64,000 bases of DNA, from assembly GCA_964057225.1 (NCBI GenBank), contig OZ059899.1, positions 18,112,501 to 18,176,500 of the forward strand, in the 5' to 3' direction. Below the pieces are notes generated by a model. That model was not told the origin of the DNA and did not search any database. It was given only the letters and a program-made list of their open reading frames with translations. The DNA comes from Auanema rhodensis (lineage: Eukaryota; Nematoda; Chromadorea; Rhabditida; Rhabditidae). The position numbers were made by a program, and so were the translations under genes. Shown here one piece after another: positions 25,355-39,200 of this stretch (position 1 is its first letter; each line of letters begins with the position of its first letter).

Positions 25355-28300
25355 TTACGTGAACTTTAATTCATGCTAATTAAACGTACACGTGGTGTGC
25401 ACTCGGTATGTAACTCGCTTCACGTGAAAGATAAAGAGATGCGGTTTTCAAAATTAGATTCCCCATGTCCATATTAGTCTAAAAACAAAATTTTATTGAT
25501 ATTGGTGCATGGTAACCATGACTTTGAAATTTACGTGAACTTTAATTTATGCTACATAAATGTACACGTGATGTGCACTTGGTATGTAACTCGCTTCACG
25601 TGAAAGATAAAAAGATGCGGTTTTTAAAATTAGATTCCCCATGTCCATATTAGTCTAAAAACAATTTTTTACTGATATTGGTGCATGGTAACCATGACTT
25701 TGAAATTTACGTGAATTTTAATTTATGCTAATTAAACGTACACGTGGTGTGCACTCGGTATGTAACTCGCTTCACGTGTAAGATAAAGAGATGCGGTTTT
25801 CAAAATTAGATTCCCCATGTCCATATTAGTCTAAAAACAAATTTTTATTGATATTGGTGCATGGTAACCATGATTTTGAAATTTACGTGAACTTTAATTT
25901 ATGCTGATTAAACGTAGACGTGGTGTGCACTCGGTATGTAACTCGCTTCACGTGTAAGATAAAGAGATGCGGTTTTCAAAATTAGATTCCCCATGTCCAT
26001 ATTAGTCTAAAAACAAATTTTTTTTTGATATTGGTGCATGGTAACCATGACTTTGAAATTTACGTGAACTTTAATTTATGCTAATTAAACGTACACGTGG
26101 TGTGCACTCGGTATGTAACTCGCTTCACGTGTAAGATAAAGAGATGCGGTTTTCAAAATTAGATTCCCCATGTCCATATTAGTCTAAAAACAAATTTTTA
26201 TTGATATTGGTGCATGGTAACCATGATTTTGAAATTTACGTGAACTTTAATTCATGCTAATTAAATGTACACGTGGTGTGGACTCGGTATGTAACTCGCT
26301 TCACGTGAAAGATAAAGAGATGCAGTTATCAAAATTAGATTCCCCATGTCCATATTAGTCTAAAAACAATTTTTTACTGATATTGGTGCATGGTAACCAT
26401 GATTTTGAAATTTACGTGAACTTTAATTTATGCTAATTAAACGTACACGTGATGTGCACTTGGTATGTAACTCGCTTCACGTGAAAGATAAAGAGATGCG
26501 GTTTTTAAAATTAGATTCCCCATGTCCATATTAGTCTAAAAACAATTTTTTACTGATATTGGTGCATGGTAACCATGATTTTGAAATTTACGTGAACTTT
26601 AATTTATGCTAATCAAACGTACACGTGGTGTGCTCTCGGTATGTAACTCGCTTCACGTGAAAGATAAAGAGATGCGGTTTTCAAAATTAGATTCCCCATG
26701 TCCATATTAGTCTAAAAACAAATTTTTATTGATATTGGTGCATGGTAACCATGACTTTGAAATTTACGTGAACTTTAATTTATGCTAATTAAACGTACAC
26801 GTGGTGTGCACTCGGTATGTAACTCGCTTCACGTGAAAGATAAAGAGATGCGGTTTTCAAAATTAGATTCCCCATGTCCATATTAGTCTAAAAACAAATT
26901 TTTTTTGATATTGGTGCATGGTAACCATGATTTTGAAATTTACGTGAACTTTAATTTATGCTAATTAAATGTACACGTGGTGTGCACTCGGTATGTAACT
27001 CGCTTCACGTGAAAGATAAAGAGATGCGGTTTTCAAAATTAGATTCCCCATGTCCATATTAGTCTAAAAACAAATTTTTATTGATATTGGTGCATGGTAA
27101 CCATGACTTTGAATTTTACGTGAACTTTAATTCATGCTAATTAAACGTACACGTGGTGTGCACTCGGTATGTAACTCGCTTCACGTGAAAGATAAAGAGA
27201 TGCGGTTTTCAAAATTAGATTCCCCATGTCCATATTAGTCTAAAAACAAAATTTTATTGATATTGGTGCATGGTAACCATGACTTTGAAATTTACGTGAA
27301 CTTTAATTTATGCTACATAAATGTACACGTGATGTGCACTTGGTATGTAACTCGCTTCACGTGAAAGATAAAAAGATGCGGTTTTTAAAATTAGATTCCC
27401 CATGTCCATATTAGTCTAAAAACAATTTTTTACTGATATTGGTGCATGGTAACCATGACTTTGAAATTTACGTGAATTTTAATTTATGCTAATTAAACGT
27501 ACACGTGGTGTGCACTCGGTATGTAACTCGCTTAACGTGTAAGATAAAGAGATGCGGTTTTCAAAATTAGATTCCCCATGTCCATATTAGTCTAAAAACA
27601 AATTTTTATTGATATTGGTGCATGGTAACCATGATTTTGAAATTTACGTGAACTTTAATTTATGCTGATTAAATGTACACGTGGTGTGCACTCGGTATGT
27701 AACTCGCTTCACGTGAAAGATAAAGAGATGCAGTTATCAAAATTAGATTCCCCATGTCCATATTAGTCTAAAAACAATTTTTTACTGATATTGGTGCATG
27801 GTAACCATGATTTTGAAATTTACGTGAACTTTAATTTATGCTAATTAAACGTACACGTGGTGTGCACTCGGTATGTAACTCGCTTCACGTGAAAGATAAA
27901 GAGATGCGGTTTTCAAAATTAGATTCCCCATGTCCATATTAGTCTAAAAACAAATTTTTATTGATATTGGTGCATGGTAACCATGACTTTGAAATTTACG
28001 TGAACTTTAATTTATGCTAATTAAACGTACACGTGGTGTGCACTCGGTATGTAACTCGCTTCACGTGAAAGATAAAGAGATGCGGTTTTCAAAATTAGAT
28101 TCCCCATGTCCATATTAGTCTAAAAACAAATTTTTATTGATATTGGTGCATGGTAACCATGACTTTGAAATTTACGTGAACTTTAATTTATGCTACATAA
28201 ATGTACACGTGATGTGCACTTGGTATGTAACTCGCTTCACGTGAAAGATAAAAAGATGCGGTTTTTAAAATTAGATTCCCCATGTCCATATTAGTCTAAA

Positions 28301-28860
28301 AACAAATTTTTATTGATATTGGTGCATGGTAACCATGATTTTGAAATTTACGTGAACTTTAATTCATGCTAATTAAATGTACACGTGGTGTGGACTCGGT
28401 ATGTAACTCGCTTCACGTGAAAGATAAAGAGATGCAGTTATCAAAATTAGATTCCCCATGTCCATATTAGTCTAAAAACAATTTTTTACTGATATTGGTG
28501 CATGGTAACCATGATTTTGAAATTTACGTGAACTTTAATTTATGCTAATTAAACGTACACGTGATGTGCACTTGGTATGTAACTCGCTTCACGTGAAAGA
28601 TAAAGAGATGCGGTTTTTAAAATTAGATTCCCCATGTCCATATTAGTCTAAAAACAATTTTTTACTGATATTGGTGCATGGTAACCATGATTTTGAAATT
28701 TACGTGAACTTTAATTTATGCTAATCAAACGTACACGTGGTGTGCTCTCGGTATGTAACTCGCTTCACGTGAAAGATAAAGAGATGCGGTTTTCAAAATT
28801 AGATTCCCCATGTCCATATTAGTCTAAAAACAAATTTTTATTGATATTGGTGCATGGTAA
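25355..28860. repeat. 10-mer related segments with I-X-gtgaatttt markers
   Basis: I monomers at 25355 and 27116 (offset 1761 nt, 10 monomers plus 1) are each followed by X and by E with gtgaatttt. The first continues into F, E, A', B, K, D and H. The second continues into class L at 27644, the first L of the window. K markers at 26633 and 28745 are 12 monomers apart. Class F and the 177-nt monomers do not occur after about 26.06 kb, so this segment is a compositional boundary of the array. Confidence 0.75.
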
Positions 28861-30480
28861 CCATGACTTTGAAATTTACGTGAACTTTAATTTATGCTAA
28901 TTAAACGTACACGTGGTGTGCACTCGGTATGTAACTCGCTTCACGTGAATGATAAAGAGATGCGGTTTTCAAAATTAGATTCCCCATGTCCATATTAGTC
29001 TAAAAACAAATTTTTTTTGATATTGGTGCATGGTAACCATGATTTTGAAATTTACGTGAACTTTAATTTATGCTAATTAAATGTACACGTGGTGTGCACT
29101 CGGTATGTAACTCGCTTCACGTGAAAGATAAAGAGATGCGGTTTTTAAAATTAGATTCCCCATGTCCATATTAGTCTAAAAACAAAATTTTATTGATATT
29201 GGTGCATGGTAACCATGACTTTGAAATTTACGTGAACTTTAATTTATGCTACATAAATGTACACGTGATGTGCACTTGGTATGTAACTCGCTTCACGTGA
29301 AAGATAAAAAGATGCGGTTTTTAAAATTAGATTCCCCATGTCCATATTAGTCTAAAAACAATTTTTTACTGATATTGGTGCATGGTAACCATGACTTTGA
29401 AATTTACGTGAACTTTAATTTATGCTAATTAAACGTACACGTGGTGTGCACTCGGTATGTAACTCGCTTCACGTGTAAGATAAAGAGATGCGGTTTTCAA
29501 AATTAGATTCCCCATGTCCATATTAGTCTAAAAACAAATTTTTATTGATATTGGTGCATGGTAACCATGATTTTGAAATTTACGTGAACTTTAATTTATG
29601 CTGATTAAATGTACACGTGGTGTGCACTCGGTATGTAACTCGCTTCACGTGAAAGATAAAGAGATGCAGTTATCGAAATTAGATTCCCCATGTCCATATT
29701 AGTCTAAAAACAAATTTTTATTGATATTGGTGCATGGTAACCATGACTTTGAAATTTACGTGAACTTTAATTTATGCTAATTAAACGTACACGTGTTGTG
29801 CACTCGGTATGTAACTCGCTTCACGTGGAAGATAAAAAGATGCGGTTTTCAAAATTAGATTCCCCATGTCCATATTAGTCTAAAAACAACTTTTTACTGA
29901 TATTGGTGCATGGTAACCATGATTTTGAAATTTACGTGAACTTTAATTTATGCTAATTAAACGTACACGTGATGTGCACTTGGTATGTAACTCGCTTCAC
30001 GTGAAAGATAAAGAGATGCGGTTTTTAAAATTAGATTCCCCATGTCCATATTAGTCTAAAAACAATTTTTTACTGATATTGGTGCATGGTAACCATGATT
30101 TTGAAATTTACGTGAACTTTAATTTATGCTAATTAAACGTACACGTGGTGTGCACTCGGTATGTAACTCGCTTCACGTGAAAGATAAAGAGATGCGGTTT
30201 TCAAAATTAGATTCCCCATGTCCATATTAGTCTAAAAACAAATTTTTATTGATATTGGTGCATGGTAACCATGACTTTGAAATTTACGTGAACTTTAATT
30301 TATGCTAATTAAACGTACACGTGGTGTGCACTCGGTATGTAACTCGCTTCACTTGAAAGATAAAGAGATGCGGTTTTCAAAATTAGATTCCCCATGTCCA
30401 TATTAGTCTAAAAACAAATTTTTATTGATATTGGTGCATGGTAACCATGACTTTGAAATTTACGTGAACTTTAATTTATG
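28861..30480. repeat. First copy of a 1.6-kb segment repeated at +5280 bp
   Basis: This segment matches about 34141-35760 at a constant offset of 5280 nt (30 monomers). It contains D with T8, an aaatg monomer, X, E, L, G, B and D monomers. I compared the two by eye and found isolated differences: tatcgaaatt here against tatcaaaatt (about 29675), acaactttt against acaattttt (about 29890), gtgaatgat against gtgaaagat (about 28950) and acttgaaag against acgtgaaag (about 30352). These are single-copy changes on an otherwise near-identical pair. Confidence 0.85.
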
Positions 30481-33400
30481 CTAATTAAACGTACACGTGG
30501 TGTGCACTCGGTATGTAACTCGCTTCACGTGAAAGATAAAGAGATGCGGTTTTCAAAATTAGATTCCCCATGTCCATATTAGTCTAAAAACAAATTTTTT
30601 TTGATATTGGTGCATGGTAACCATGATTTTGAAATTTACGTGAACTTTAATTTATGCTAATTAAATGTACACGTGGTGTGCACTCGGTATGTAACTCGCT
30701 TCACGTGAAAGATAAAGAGATGCGGTTTTTAAAATTAGATTCCCCGTGTCCATATTAGTCTAAAAACAAATTTTTATTGATATTGGTGCATGGTAACCAT
30801 GACTTTGAATTTTACGTGAACTTTAATTTATGCTACATAAATGTACACGTGATGTGCACTTGGTATGTAACTCGCTTCACGTGAAAGATAAAAAGATGCG
30901 GTTTTTAAAATTAGATTCCCCATGTCCATATTAGTCTAAAAACAATTTTTTACTGATATTGGTGCATGGTAACCATGACTTTGAAATTTACGTGAACTTT
31001 TATTTATGCTAATTAAACGTACACGTGGTGTGCACTTGGTATGTAACTCGCTTCACGTGAAAGATAAAGAGATGCGGTTTTTAAAATTAGATTCCCCATG
31101 TCCATATTAGTCTAAAAACAATTTTTTACTGATATTGGTGCATGGTAACCATGATTTTGAAATTTACGTGAACTTTAATTTATGCTAATTAAACGTACAC
31201 GTGGTGTGCACTCGGTATGTAACTCGCTTCACGTGTAAGATAAAGAGATGCGGTTTTCAAAATTAGATTCCCCATGTCCATATTAGTCTAAAAACAAATT
31301 TTTATTGATATTGGTGCATGGTAACCATGACTTTGAAATTTACGTGAACTTTAATTTATGCTAATTAAACGTACACGTGGTGTGCACTCGGTATGTAACT
31401 CGCTTCACGTGTAAGATAAAGAGATGCGGTTTTCAAAATTGGATTCCCCATGTCCATATTAGTCTAAAAACAAATTTTTATTGATATTGGTGCATGGTAA
31501 CCATGATTTTGAAATTTACGTGAACTTTAATTCATGCTAATTAAATGTACACGTGGTGTGGACTCGGTATGTAACTCGCTTCACGTGAAAGATAAAGAGA
31601 TGCAGTTATCAAAATTAGATTCCCCATGTCCATATTAGTCTAAAAACAATTTTTTACTGATATTGGTGCATGGTAACCATGATTTTGAAATTTACGTGAA
31701 CTTTAATTTATGCTAATTAAACGTACACGTGATGTGCACTTGGTATGTAACTCGCTTCACGTGAAAGATAAAGAGATGCGGTTTTTAAAATTAGATTCCC
31801 CATGTCCATATTAGTCTAAAAACAATTTTTTACTGATATTGGTGCATGGTAACCATGATTTTGAAATTTACGTGAACTTTAATTTATGCTAATCAAACGT
31901 ACACGTGGTGTGCACTCGGTATGTAACTCGCTTCACGTGAAAGATAAAGAGATGCGGTTTTCAAAATTAGATTCCCCATGTCCATATTAGTCTAAAAACA
32001 AATTTTTATTGATATTGGTGCATGGTAACCATGACTTTGAATTTTACGTGAACTTTAATTCATGCTAATTAAACGTACACGTGGTGTGCACTCGGTATGT
32101 AACTCGCTTCACGTGAAAGATAAAGAGATGCGGTTTTCAAAATTAGATTCCCCATGTCCATATTAGTCTAAAAACAAAATTTTATTGATATTGGTGCATG
32201 GTAACCATGACTTTGAAATTTACGTGAACTTTAATTTATGCTACATAAATGTACACGTGATGTGCACTTGGTATGTAACTCGCTTCACGTGAAAGATAAA
32301 AAGATGCGGTTTTTAAAATTAGATTCCCCATGTCCATATTAGTCTAAAAACAATTTTTTACTGATATTGGTGCATGGTAACCATGACTTTGAAATTTACG
32401 TGAATTTTAATTTATGCTAATTAAACGTACACGTGGTGTGCACTCGGTATGTAACTCGCTTCACGTGTAAGATAAAGAGATGCGGTTTTCAAAATTAGAT
32501 TCCCCATGTCCATATTAGTCTAAAAACAAATTTTTATTGATATTGGTGCATGGTAACCATGATTTTGAAATTTACGTGAACTTTAATTTATGCTGATTAA
32601 ATGTACACGTGGTGTGCACTCGGTATGTAACTCGCTTCACGTGAAAGATAAAGAGATGCAGTTATCAAAATTAGATTCCCCATGTCCATATTAGTCTAAA
32701 AACAAATTTTTATTGATATTGGTGCATGGTAACCATGACTTTGAAATTTACGTGAACTTTAATTTATGCTAATTAAACGTACACGTGTTGTGCACTCGGT
32801 ATGTAACTCGCTTCACGTGGAAGATAAAAAGATGCGGTTTTCAAAATTAGATTCCCCATGTCCATATTAGTCTAAAAACAATTTTTTACTGATATTGGTG
32901 CATGGTAACCATGATTTTGAAATTTACGTGAACTTTAATTTATGCTAATTAAACGTACACGTGATGTGCACTTGGTATGTAACTCGCTTCACGTGAAAGA
33001 TAAAGAGATGCGGTTTTTAAAATTAGATTCCCCATGTCCATATTAGTCTAAAAACAATTTTTTACTGATATTGGTGCATGGTAACCATGATTTTGAAATT
33101 TACGTGAACTTTAATTTATGCTAATTAAACGTACACGTGGTGTGCACTCGGTATGTAACTCGCTTCACGTGAAAGATAAAGAGATGCGGTTTTCAAAATT
33201 AGATTCCCCATGTCCATATTAGTCTAAAAACAAATTTTTATTGATATTGGTGCATGGTAACCATGATTTTGAAATTTACGTGAACTTTAATTTATGCTAA
33301 TTAAACGTACACGTGGTGTGCACTCGGTATGTAACTCGCTTCACGTGTAAGATAAAGAGATGCGGTTTTCAAAATTAGATTCCCCATGTCCATATTAGTC

Positions 33401-34140
33401 TAAAAACAATTTTTTACTGATATTGGTGCATGGTAACCATGATTTTGAAATTTACGTGAACTTTAATTTATGCTAATTAAACGTACACGTGGTGTGCACT
33501 CGGTATGTAACTCGCTTCACGTGTAAGATAAAAAGATGCGGTTTTCAAAATTAGATTCCCCATGTCCATATTAGTCTAAAAACAATTTTTTACTGATATT
33601 GGTGCATGGTAACCATGATTTTGAAATTTACGTGAACTTTAATTTATGCTAATTAAACGTACACGTGATGTGCACTTGGTATGTAACTCGCTTCACGTGA
33701 AAGATAAAGAGATGCGGTTTTTAAAATTAGATTCCCCATGTCCATATTAGTCTAAAAACAATTTTTTACTGATATTGGTGCATGGTAACCATGATTTTGA
33801 AATTTACGTGAACTTTAATTTATGCTAATTAAACGTACACGTGGTGTGCACTCGGTATGTAACTCGCTTCACGTGAAAGATAAAGAGATGCGGTTTTCAA
33901 AATTAGATTCCCCATGTCCATATTAGTCTAAAAACAAATTTTTATTGATATTGGTGCATGGTAACCATGACTTTGAAATTTACGTGAACTTCAATTTATG
34001 CTACATAAATGTACACGTGATGTGCACTTGGTATGTAACTCGCTTCACGTGAAAGATAAAAAGATGCGGTTTTTAAAATTAGATTCCCCATGTCCATATT
34101 AGTCTAAAAACAAATTTTTATTGATATTGGTGCATGGTAA
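30481..34140. repeat. Satellite segment between the 5280-bp pair
   Basis: It contains ordinary monomers: D with T8, aaatg forms (one with ccccgtgtcc near 30746), X, the first aacttttatttatg monomer of the window near 31000, A', B, K without the gtgctctc change, H, I, X, gtgaatttt E, L (start about 32570), G (gtgttgtgc near 32787), B, D and E. The order gtgaatttt E, L, G, B, D seen here recurs at about 38.7-39.5 kb and 45.6-46.4 kb. No other feature is present. Confidence 0.7.
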
Positions 34141-35574
34141 CCATGATTTTGAAATTTACGTGAACTTTAATTTATGCTAATTAAACGTACACGTGGTGTG
34201 CACTCGGTATGTAACTCGCTTCACGTGAAAGATAAAGAGATGCGGTTTTCAAAATTAGATTCCCCATGTCCATATTAGTCTAAAAACAAATTTTTTTTGA
34301 TATTGGTGCATGGTAACCATGATTTTGAAATTTACGTGAACTTTAATTTATGCTAATTAAATGTACACGTGGTGTGCACTCGGTATGTAACTCGCTTCAC
34401 GTGAAAGATAAAGAGATGCGGTTTTTAAAATTAGATTCCCCATGTCCATATTAGTCTAAAAACAAAATTTTATTGATATTGGTGCATGGTAACCATGACT
34501 TTGAAATTTACGTGAACTTTAATTTATGCTACATAAATGTACACGTGATGTGCACTTGGTATGTAACTCGCTTCACGTGAAAGATAAAAAGATGCGGTTT
34601 TTAAAATTAGATTCCCCATGTCCATATTAGTCTAAAAACAATTTTTTACTGATATTGGTGCATGGTAACCATGACTTTGAAATTTACGTGAACTTTAATT
34701 TATGCTAATTAAACGTACACGTGGTGTGCACTCGGTATGTAACTCGCTTCACGTGTAAGATAAAGAGATGCGGTTTTCAAAATTAGATTCCCCATGTCCA
34801 TATTAGTCTAAAAACAAATTTTTATTGATATTGGTGCATGGTAACCATGATTTTGAAATTTACGTGAACTTTAATTTATGCTGATTAAATGTACACGTGG
34901 TGTGCACTCGGTATGTAACTCGCTTCACGTGAAAGATAAAGAGATGCAGTTATCAAAATTAGATTCCCCATGTCCATATTAGTCTAAAATCAAATTTTTA
35001 TTGATATTGGTGCATGGTAACCATGACTTTGAAATTTACGTGAACTTTAATTTATGCTAATTAAACGTACACGTGTTGTGCACTCGGTATGTAACTCGCT
35101 TCACGTGGAAGATAAAAAGATGCGGTTTTCAAAATTAGATTCCCCATGTCCATATTAGTCTAAAAACAATTTTTTACTGATATTGGTGCATGGTAACCAT
35201 GATTTTGAAATTTACGTGAACTTTAATTTATGCTAATTAAACGTACACGTGATGTGCACTTGGTATGTAACTCGCTTCACGTGAAAGATAAAGAGATGCG
35301 GTTTTTAAAATTAGATTCCCCATGTCCATATTAGTCTAAAAACAATTTTTTACTGATATTGGTGCATGGTAACCATGATTTTGAAATTTACGTGAACTTT
35401 AATTTATGCTAATTAAACGTACACGTGGTGTGCACTCGGTATGTAACTCGCTTCACGTGAAAGATAAAGAGATGCGGTTTTCAAAATTAGATTCCCCATG
35501 TCCATATTAGTCTAAAAACAAATTTTTATTGATATTGGTGCATGGTAACCATGACTTTGAAATTTACGTGAACT

Positions 35575-38500
35575 TTTATTTATGCTAATTAAACGTACAC
35601 GTGGTGTGCACTCGGTATGTAACTCGCTTCACGTGAAAGATAAAGAGATGCGGTTTTCAAAATTAGATTCCCCATGTCCATATTAGTCTAAAAACAAATT
35701 TTTATTGATATTGGTGCATGGTAACCATGACTTTGAAATTTACGTGAACTTTAATTTATGCTAATTAAACGTACACGTGGTGTGCACTCGGTATGTAACT
35801 CGCTTCACGTGTAAGATAAAGAGATGCAGTTATCAAAATTAGATTCCCCATGTCCATATTAGTCTAAAAACAAATTTTTATTGATATTGGTGCATGGTAA
35901 CCATGATTTTGAAATTTACGTGAACTTTAATTTATGCTGATTAAATGTACACGTGGTGTGCACTCGGTATGTAACTCGCTTCACGTGAAAGATAAAGAGA
36001 TGCAGTTATCAAAATTAGATTCCCCATGTCCATATTAGTCTAAAAACAAATTTTTATTGATATTGGTGCATGGTAACCATGACTTTGAAATTTACGTGAA
36101 CTTTAATTTATGCTAATTAAACGTACACGTGTTGTGCACTCGGTATGTAACTCGCTTCACGTGGAAGATAAAAAGATGCGGTTTTCAAAATTAGATTCCC
36201 CATGTCCATATTAGTCTAAAAACAATTTTTTACTGATATTGGTGCATGGTAACCATGATTTTGAAATTTACGTGAACTTTAATTTATGCTAATTAAACGT
36301 ACACGTGATGTGCACTTGGTATGTAACTCGCTTCACGTAAAAGATAAAGAGATGCGGTTTTTAAAATTAGATTCCCCATGTCCATATTAGTCTAAAAACA
36401 ATTTTTTACTGATATTGGTGCATGGTAACCATGATTTTGAAATTTACGTGAACTTTAATTTATGCTAATTAAACGTACACGTGGTGTGCACTCGGTATGT
36501 AACTCGCTTCACGTGAAAGATAAAGAGATGCGGTTTTCAAAATTAGATTCCCCATGTCCATATTAGTCTAAAAACAATTTTTTACTGATATTGGTGCATG
36601 GTAACCATGACTTTGAAATTTACGTGAACTTTTATTTATGCTAATTAAACGTACACGTGGTGTGCACTCGGTATGTAACTCGCTTCACGTGAAAGATAAA
36701 GAGATGCGGTTTTTAAAATTAGATTCCCCATGTCCATATTAGTCTAAAAACAATTTTTTACTGATATTGGTGCATGGTAACCATGATTTTGAAATTTACG
36801 TGAACTTTAATTTATGCTAATTAAACGTACACGTGGTGTGCACTCGGTATGTAACTCGCTTCACGTGTAAGATAAAGAGATGCGGTTTTCAAAATTAGAT
36901 TCCCCATGTCCATATTAGTCTAAAAACAAATTTTTATTGATATTGGTGCATGGTAACCATGACTTTGAAATTTACGTGAACTTTAATTTATGCTAATTAA
37001 ACGTACACGTGGTGTGCACTCGGTATGTAACTCGCTTCACGTGTAAGATAAAGAGATGCGGTTTTCAAAATTAGATTCCCCATGTCCATATTAGTCTAAA
37101 AACAAATTTTTATTGATATTGGTGCATGGTAACCATGATTTTGAAATTTACGTGAACTTTAATTCATGCTAATTAAATGTACACGTGGTGTGGACTCGGT
37201 ATGTAACTCGCTTCACGTGAAAGATAAAGAGATGCAGTTATCAAAATTAGATTCCCCATGTCCATATTAGTCTAAAAACAATTTTTTACTGATATTGGTG
37301 CATGGTAACCATGATTTTGAAATTTACGTGAACTTTAATTTATGCTAATTAAACGTACACGTGATGTGCACTTGGTATGTAACTCGCTTCACGTGAAAGA
37401 TAAAGAGATGCGGTTTTTAAAATTAGATTCCCCATGTCCATATTAGTCTAAAAACAATTTTTTACTGATATTGGTGCATGGTAACCATGATTTTGAAATT
37501 TACGTGAACTTTAATTTATGCTAATCAAACGTACACGTGGTGTGCACTCGGTATGTAACTCGCTTCACGTGAAAGATAAAGAGATGCGGTTTTCAAAATT
37601 AGATTCCCCATGTCCATATTAGTCTAAAAACAAATTTTTATTGATATTGGTGCATGGTAACCATGACTTTGAATTTTACGTGAACTTTAATTCATGCTAA
37701 TTAAACGTACACGTGGTGTGCACTCGGTATGTAACTCGCTTCACGTGAAAGATAAAGAGATGCGGTTTTCAAAATTAGATTCCCCATGTCCATATTAGTC
37801 TAAAAACAAAATTTTATTGATATTGGTGCATGGTAACCATGACTTTGAAATTTACGTGAACTTTAATTTATGCTACATAAATGTACACGTGGTGTGGACT
37901 CGGTATGTAACTCGCTTCACGTGAAAGATAAAGAGATGCAGTTATCAAAATTAGATTCCCCATGTCCATATTAGTCTAAAAACAATTTTTTACTGATATT
38001 GGTGCATGGTAACCATGATTTTGAAATTTACGTGAACTTTAATTTATGCTAATTAAACGTACACGTGATGTGCACTTGGTATGTAACTCGCTTCACGTGA
38101 AAGATAAAGAGATGCGGTTTTTAAAATTAGATTCCCCATGTCCATATTAGTCTAAAAACAATTTTTTACTGATATTGGTGCATGGTAACCATGATTTTGA
38201 AATTTACGTGAACTTTAATTTATGCTAATCAAACGTACACGTGGTGTGCACTCGGTATGTAACTCGCTTCACGTGAAAGATAAAGAGATGCGGTTTTCAA
38301 AATTAGATTCCCCATGTCCATATTAGTCTAAAAACAAATTTTTATTGATATTGGTGCATGGTAACCATGACTTTGAATTTTACGTGAACTTTAATTCATG
38401 CTAATTAAACGTACACGTGGTGTGCACTCGGTATGTAACTCGCTTCACGTGAAAGATAAAGAGATGCGGTTTTCAAAATTAGATTCCCCATGTCCATATT

Positions 38501-39200
38501 AGTCTAAAAACAAAATTTTATTGATATTGGTGCATGGTAACCATGACTTTGAAATTTACGTGAACTTTAATTTATGCTACATAAATGTACACGTGATGTG
38601 CACTTGGTATGTAACTCGCTTCACGTGAAAGATAAAAAGATGCGGTTTTTAAAATTAGATTCCCCATGTCCATATTAGTCTAAAAACAATTTTTTACTGA
38701 TATTGGTGCATGGTAACCATGACTTTGAAATTTACGTGAATTTTAATTTATGCTAATTAAACGTACACGTGGTGTGCACTCGGTATGTAACTCGCTTCAC
38801 GTAAAAGATAAAGAGATGCGGTTTTCAAAATTAGATTCCCCATGTCCATATTAGTCTAAAAACAAATTTTTATTGATATTGGTGCATGGTAACCATGATT
38901 TTGAAATTTACGTGAACTTTAATTTATGCTGATTAAATGTACACGTGGTGTGCACTCGGTATGTAACTCGCTTCACGTGAAAGATAAAGAGATGCAGTTA
39001 TCAAAATTAGATTCCCCATGTCCATATTAGTCTAAAAACAAATTTTTATTGATATTGGTGCATGGTAACCATGACTTTGAAATTTACGTGAACTTTAATT
39101 TATGCTAATTAAACGTACACGTGTTGTGCACTCGGTATGTAACTCGCTTCACGTGGAAGATAAAAAGATGCGGTTTTCAAAATTAGATTCCCCATGTCCA
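35575..39200. repeat. 3.6-kb block, source-like copy of the 40.86-44.48 kb block
   Basis: The block matches 40855-44480 at a constant offset of 5280 nt. Shared rare markers include cacgtaaaag within a B monomer (about 36336 and 41616), the aacttttatt monomer (about 36631 and 41911) and a hybrid X/A' monomer (37852 and 43132). The difference I noticed is at about 38802, where this copy reads gtaaaag and the other gtgtaag. At the 3' end the copies diverge inside the monomer that follows the G marker. Confidence 0.88.
37852..38027. repeat. Hybrid monomer X/A' at a recombination junction
   Basis: The front of this monomer is class X (ctacataaatg) and the back is class A' (gtgtggactc, gcagttatc). 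The two classes share the stretch aaatgtacacgtg, so the switch lies within about 37879-37891, which includes the first CACGTG. The A' part repeats the A' at about 37142 at an offset of 704 nt, so it marks a 4-monomer duplication. The same hybrid is found at 43132 and 44716, inherited through later larger duplications. Confidence 0.78.
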
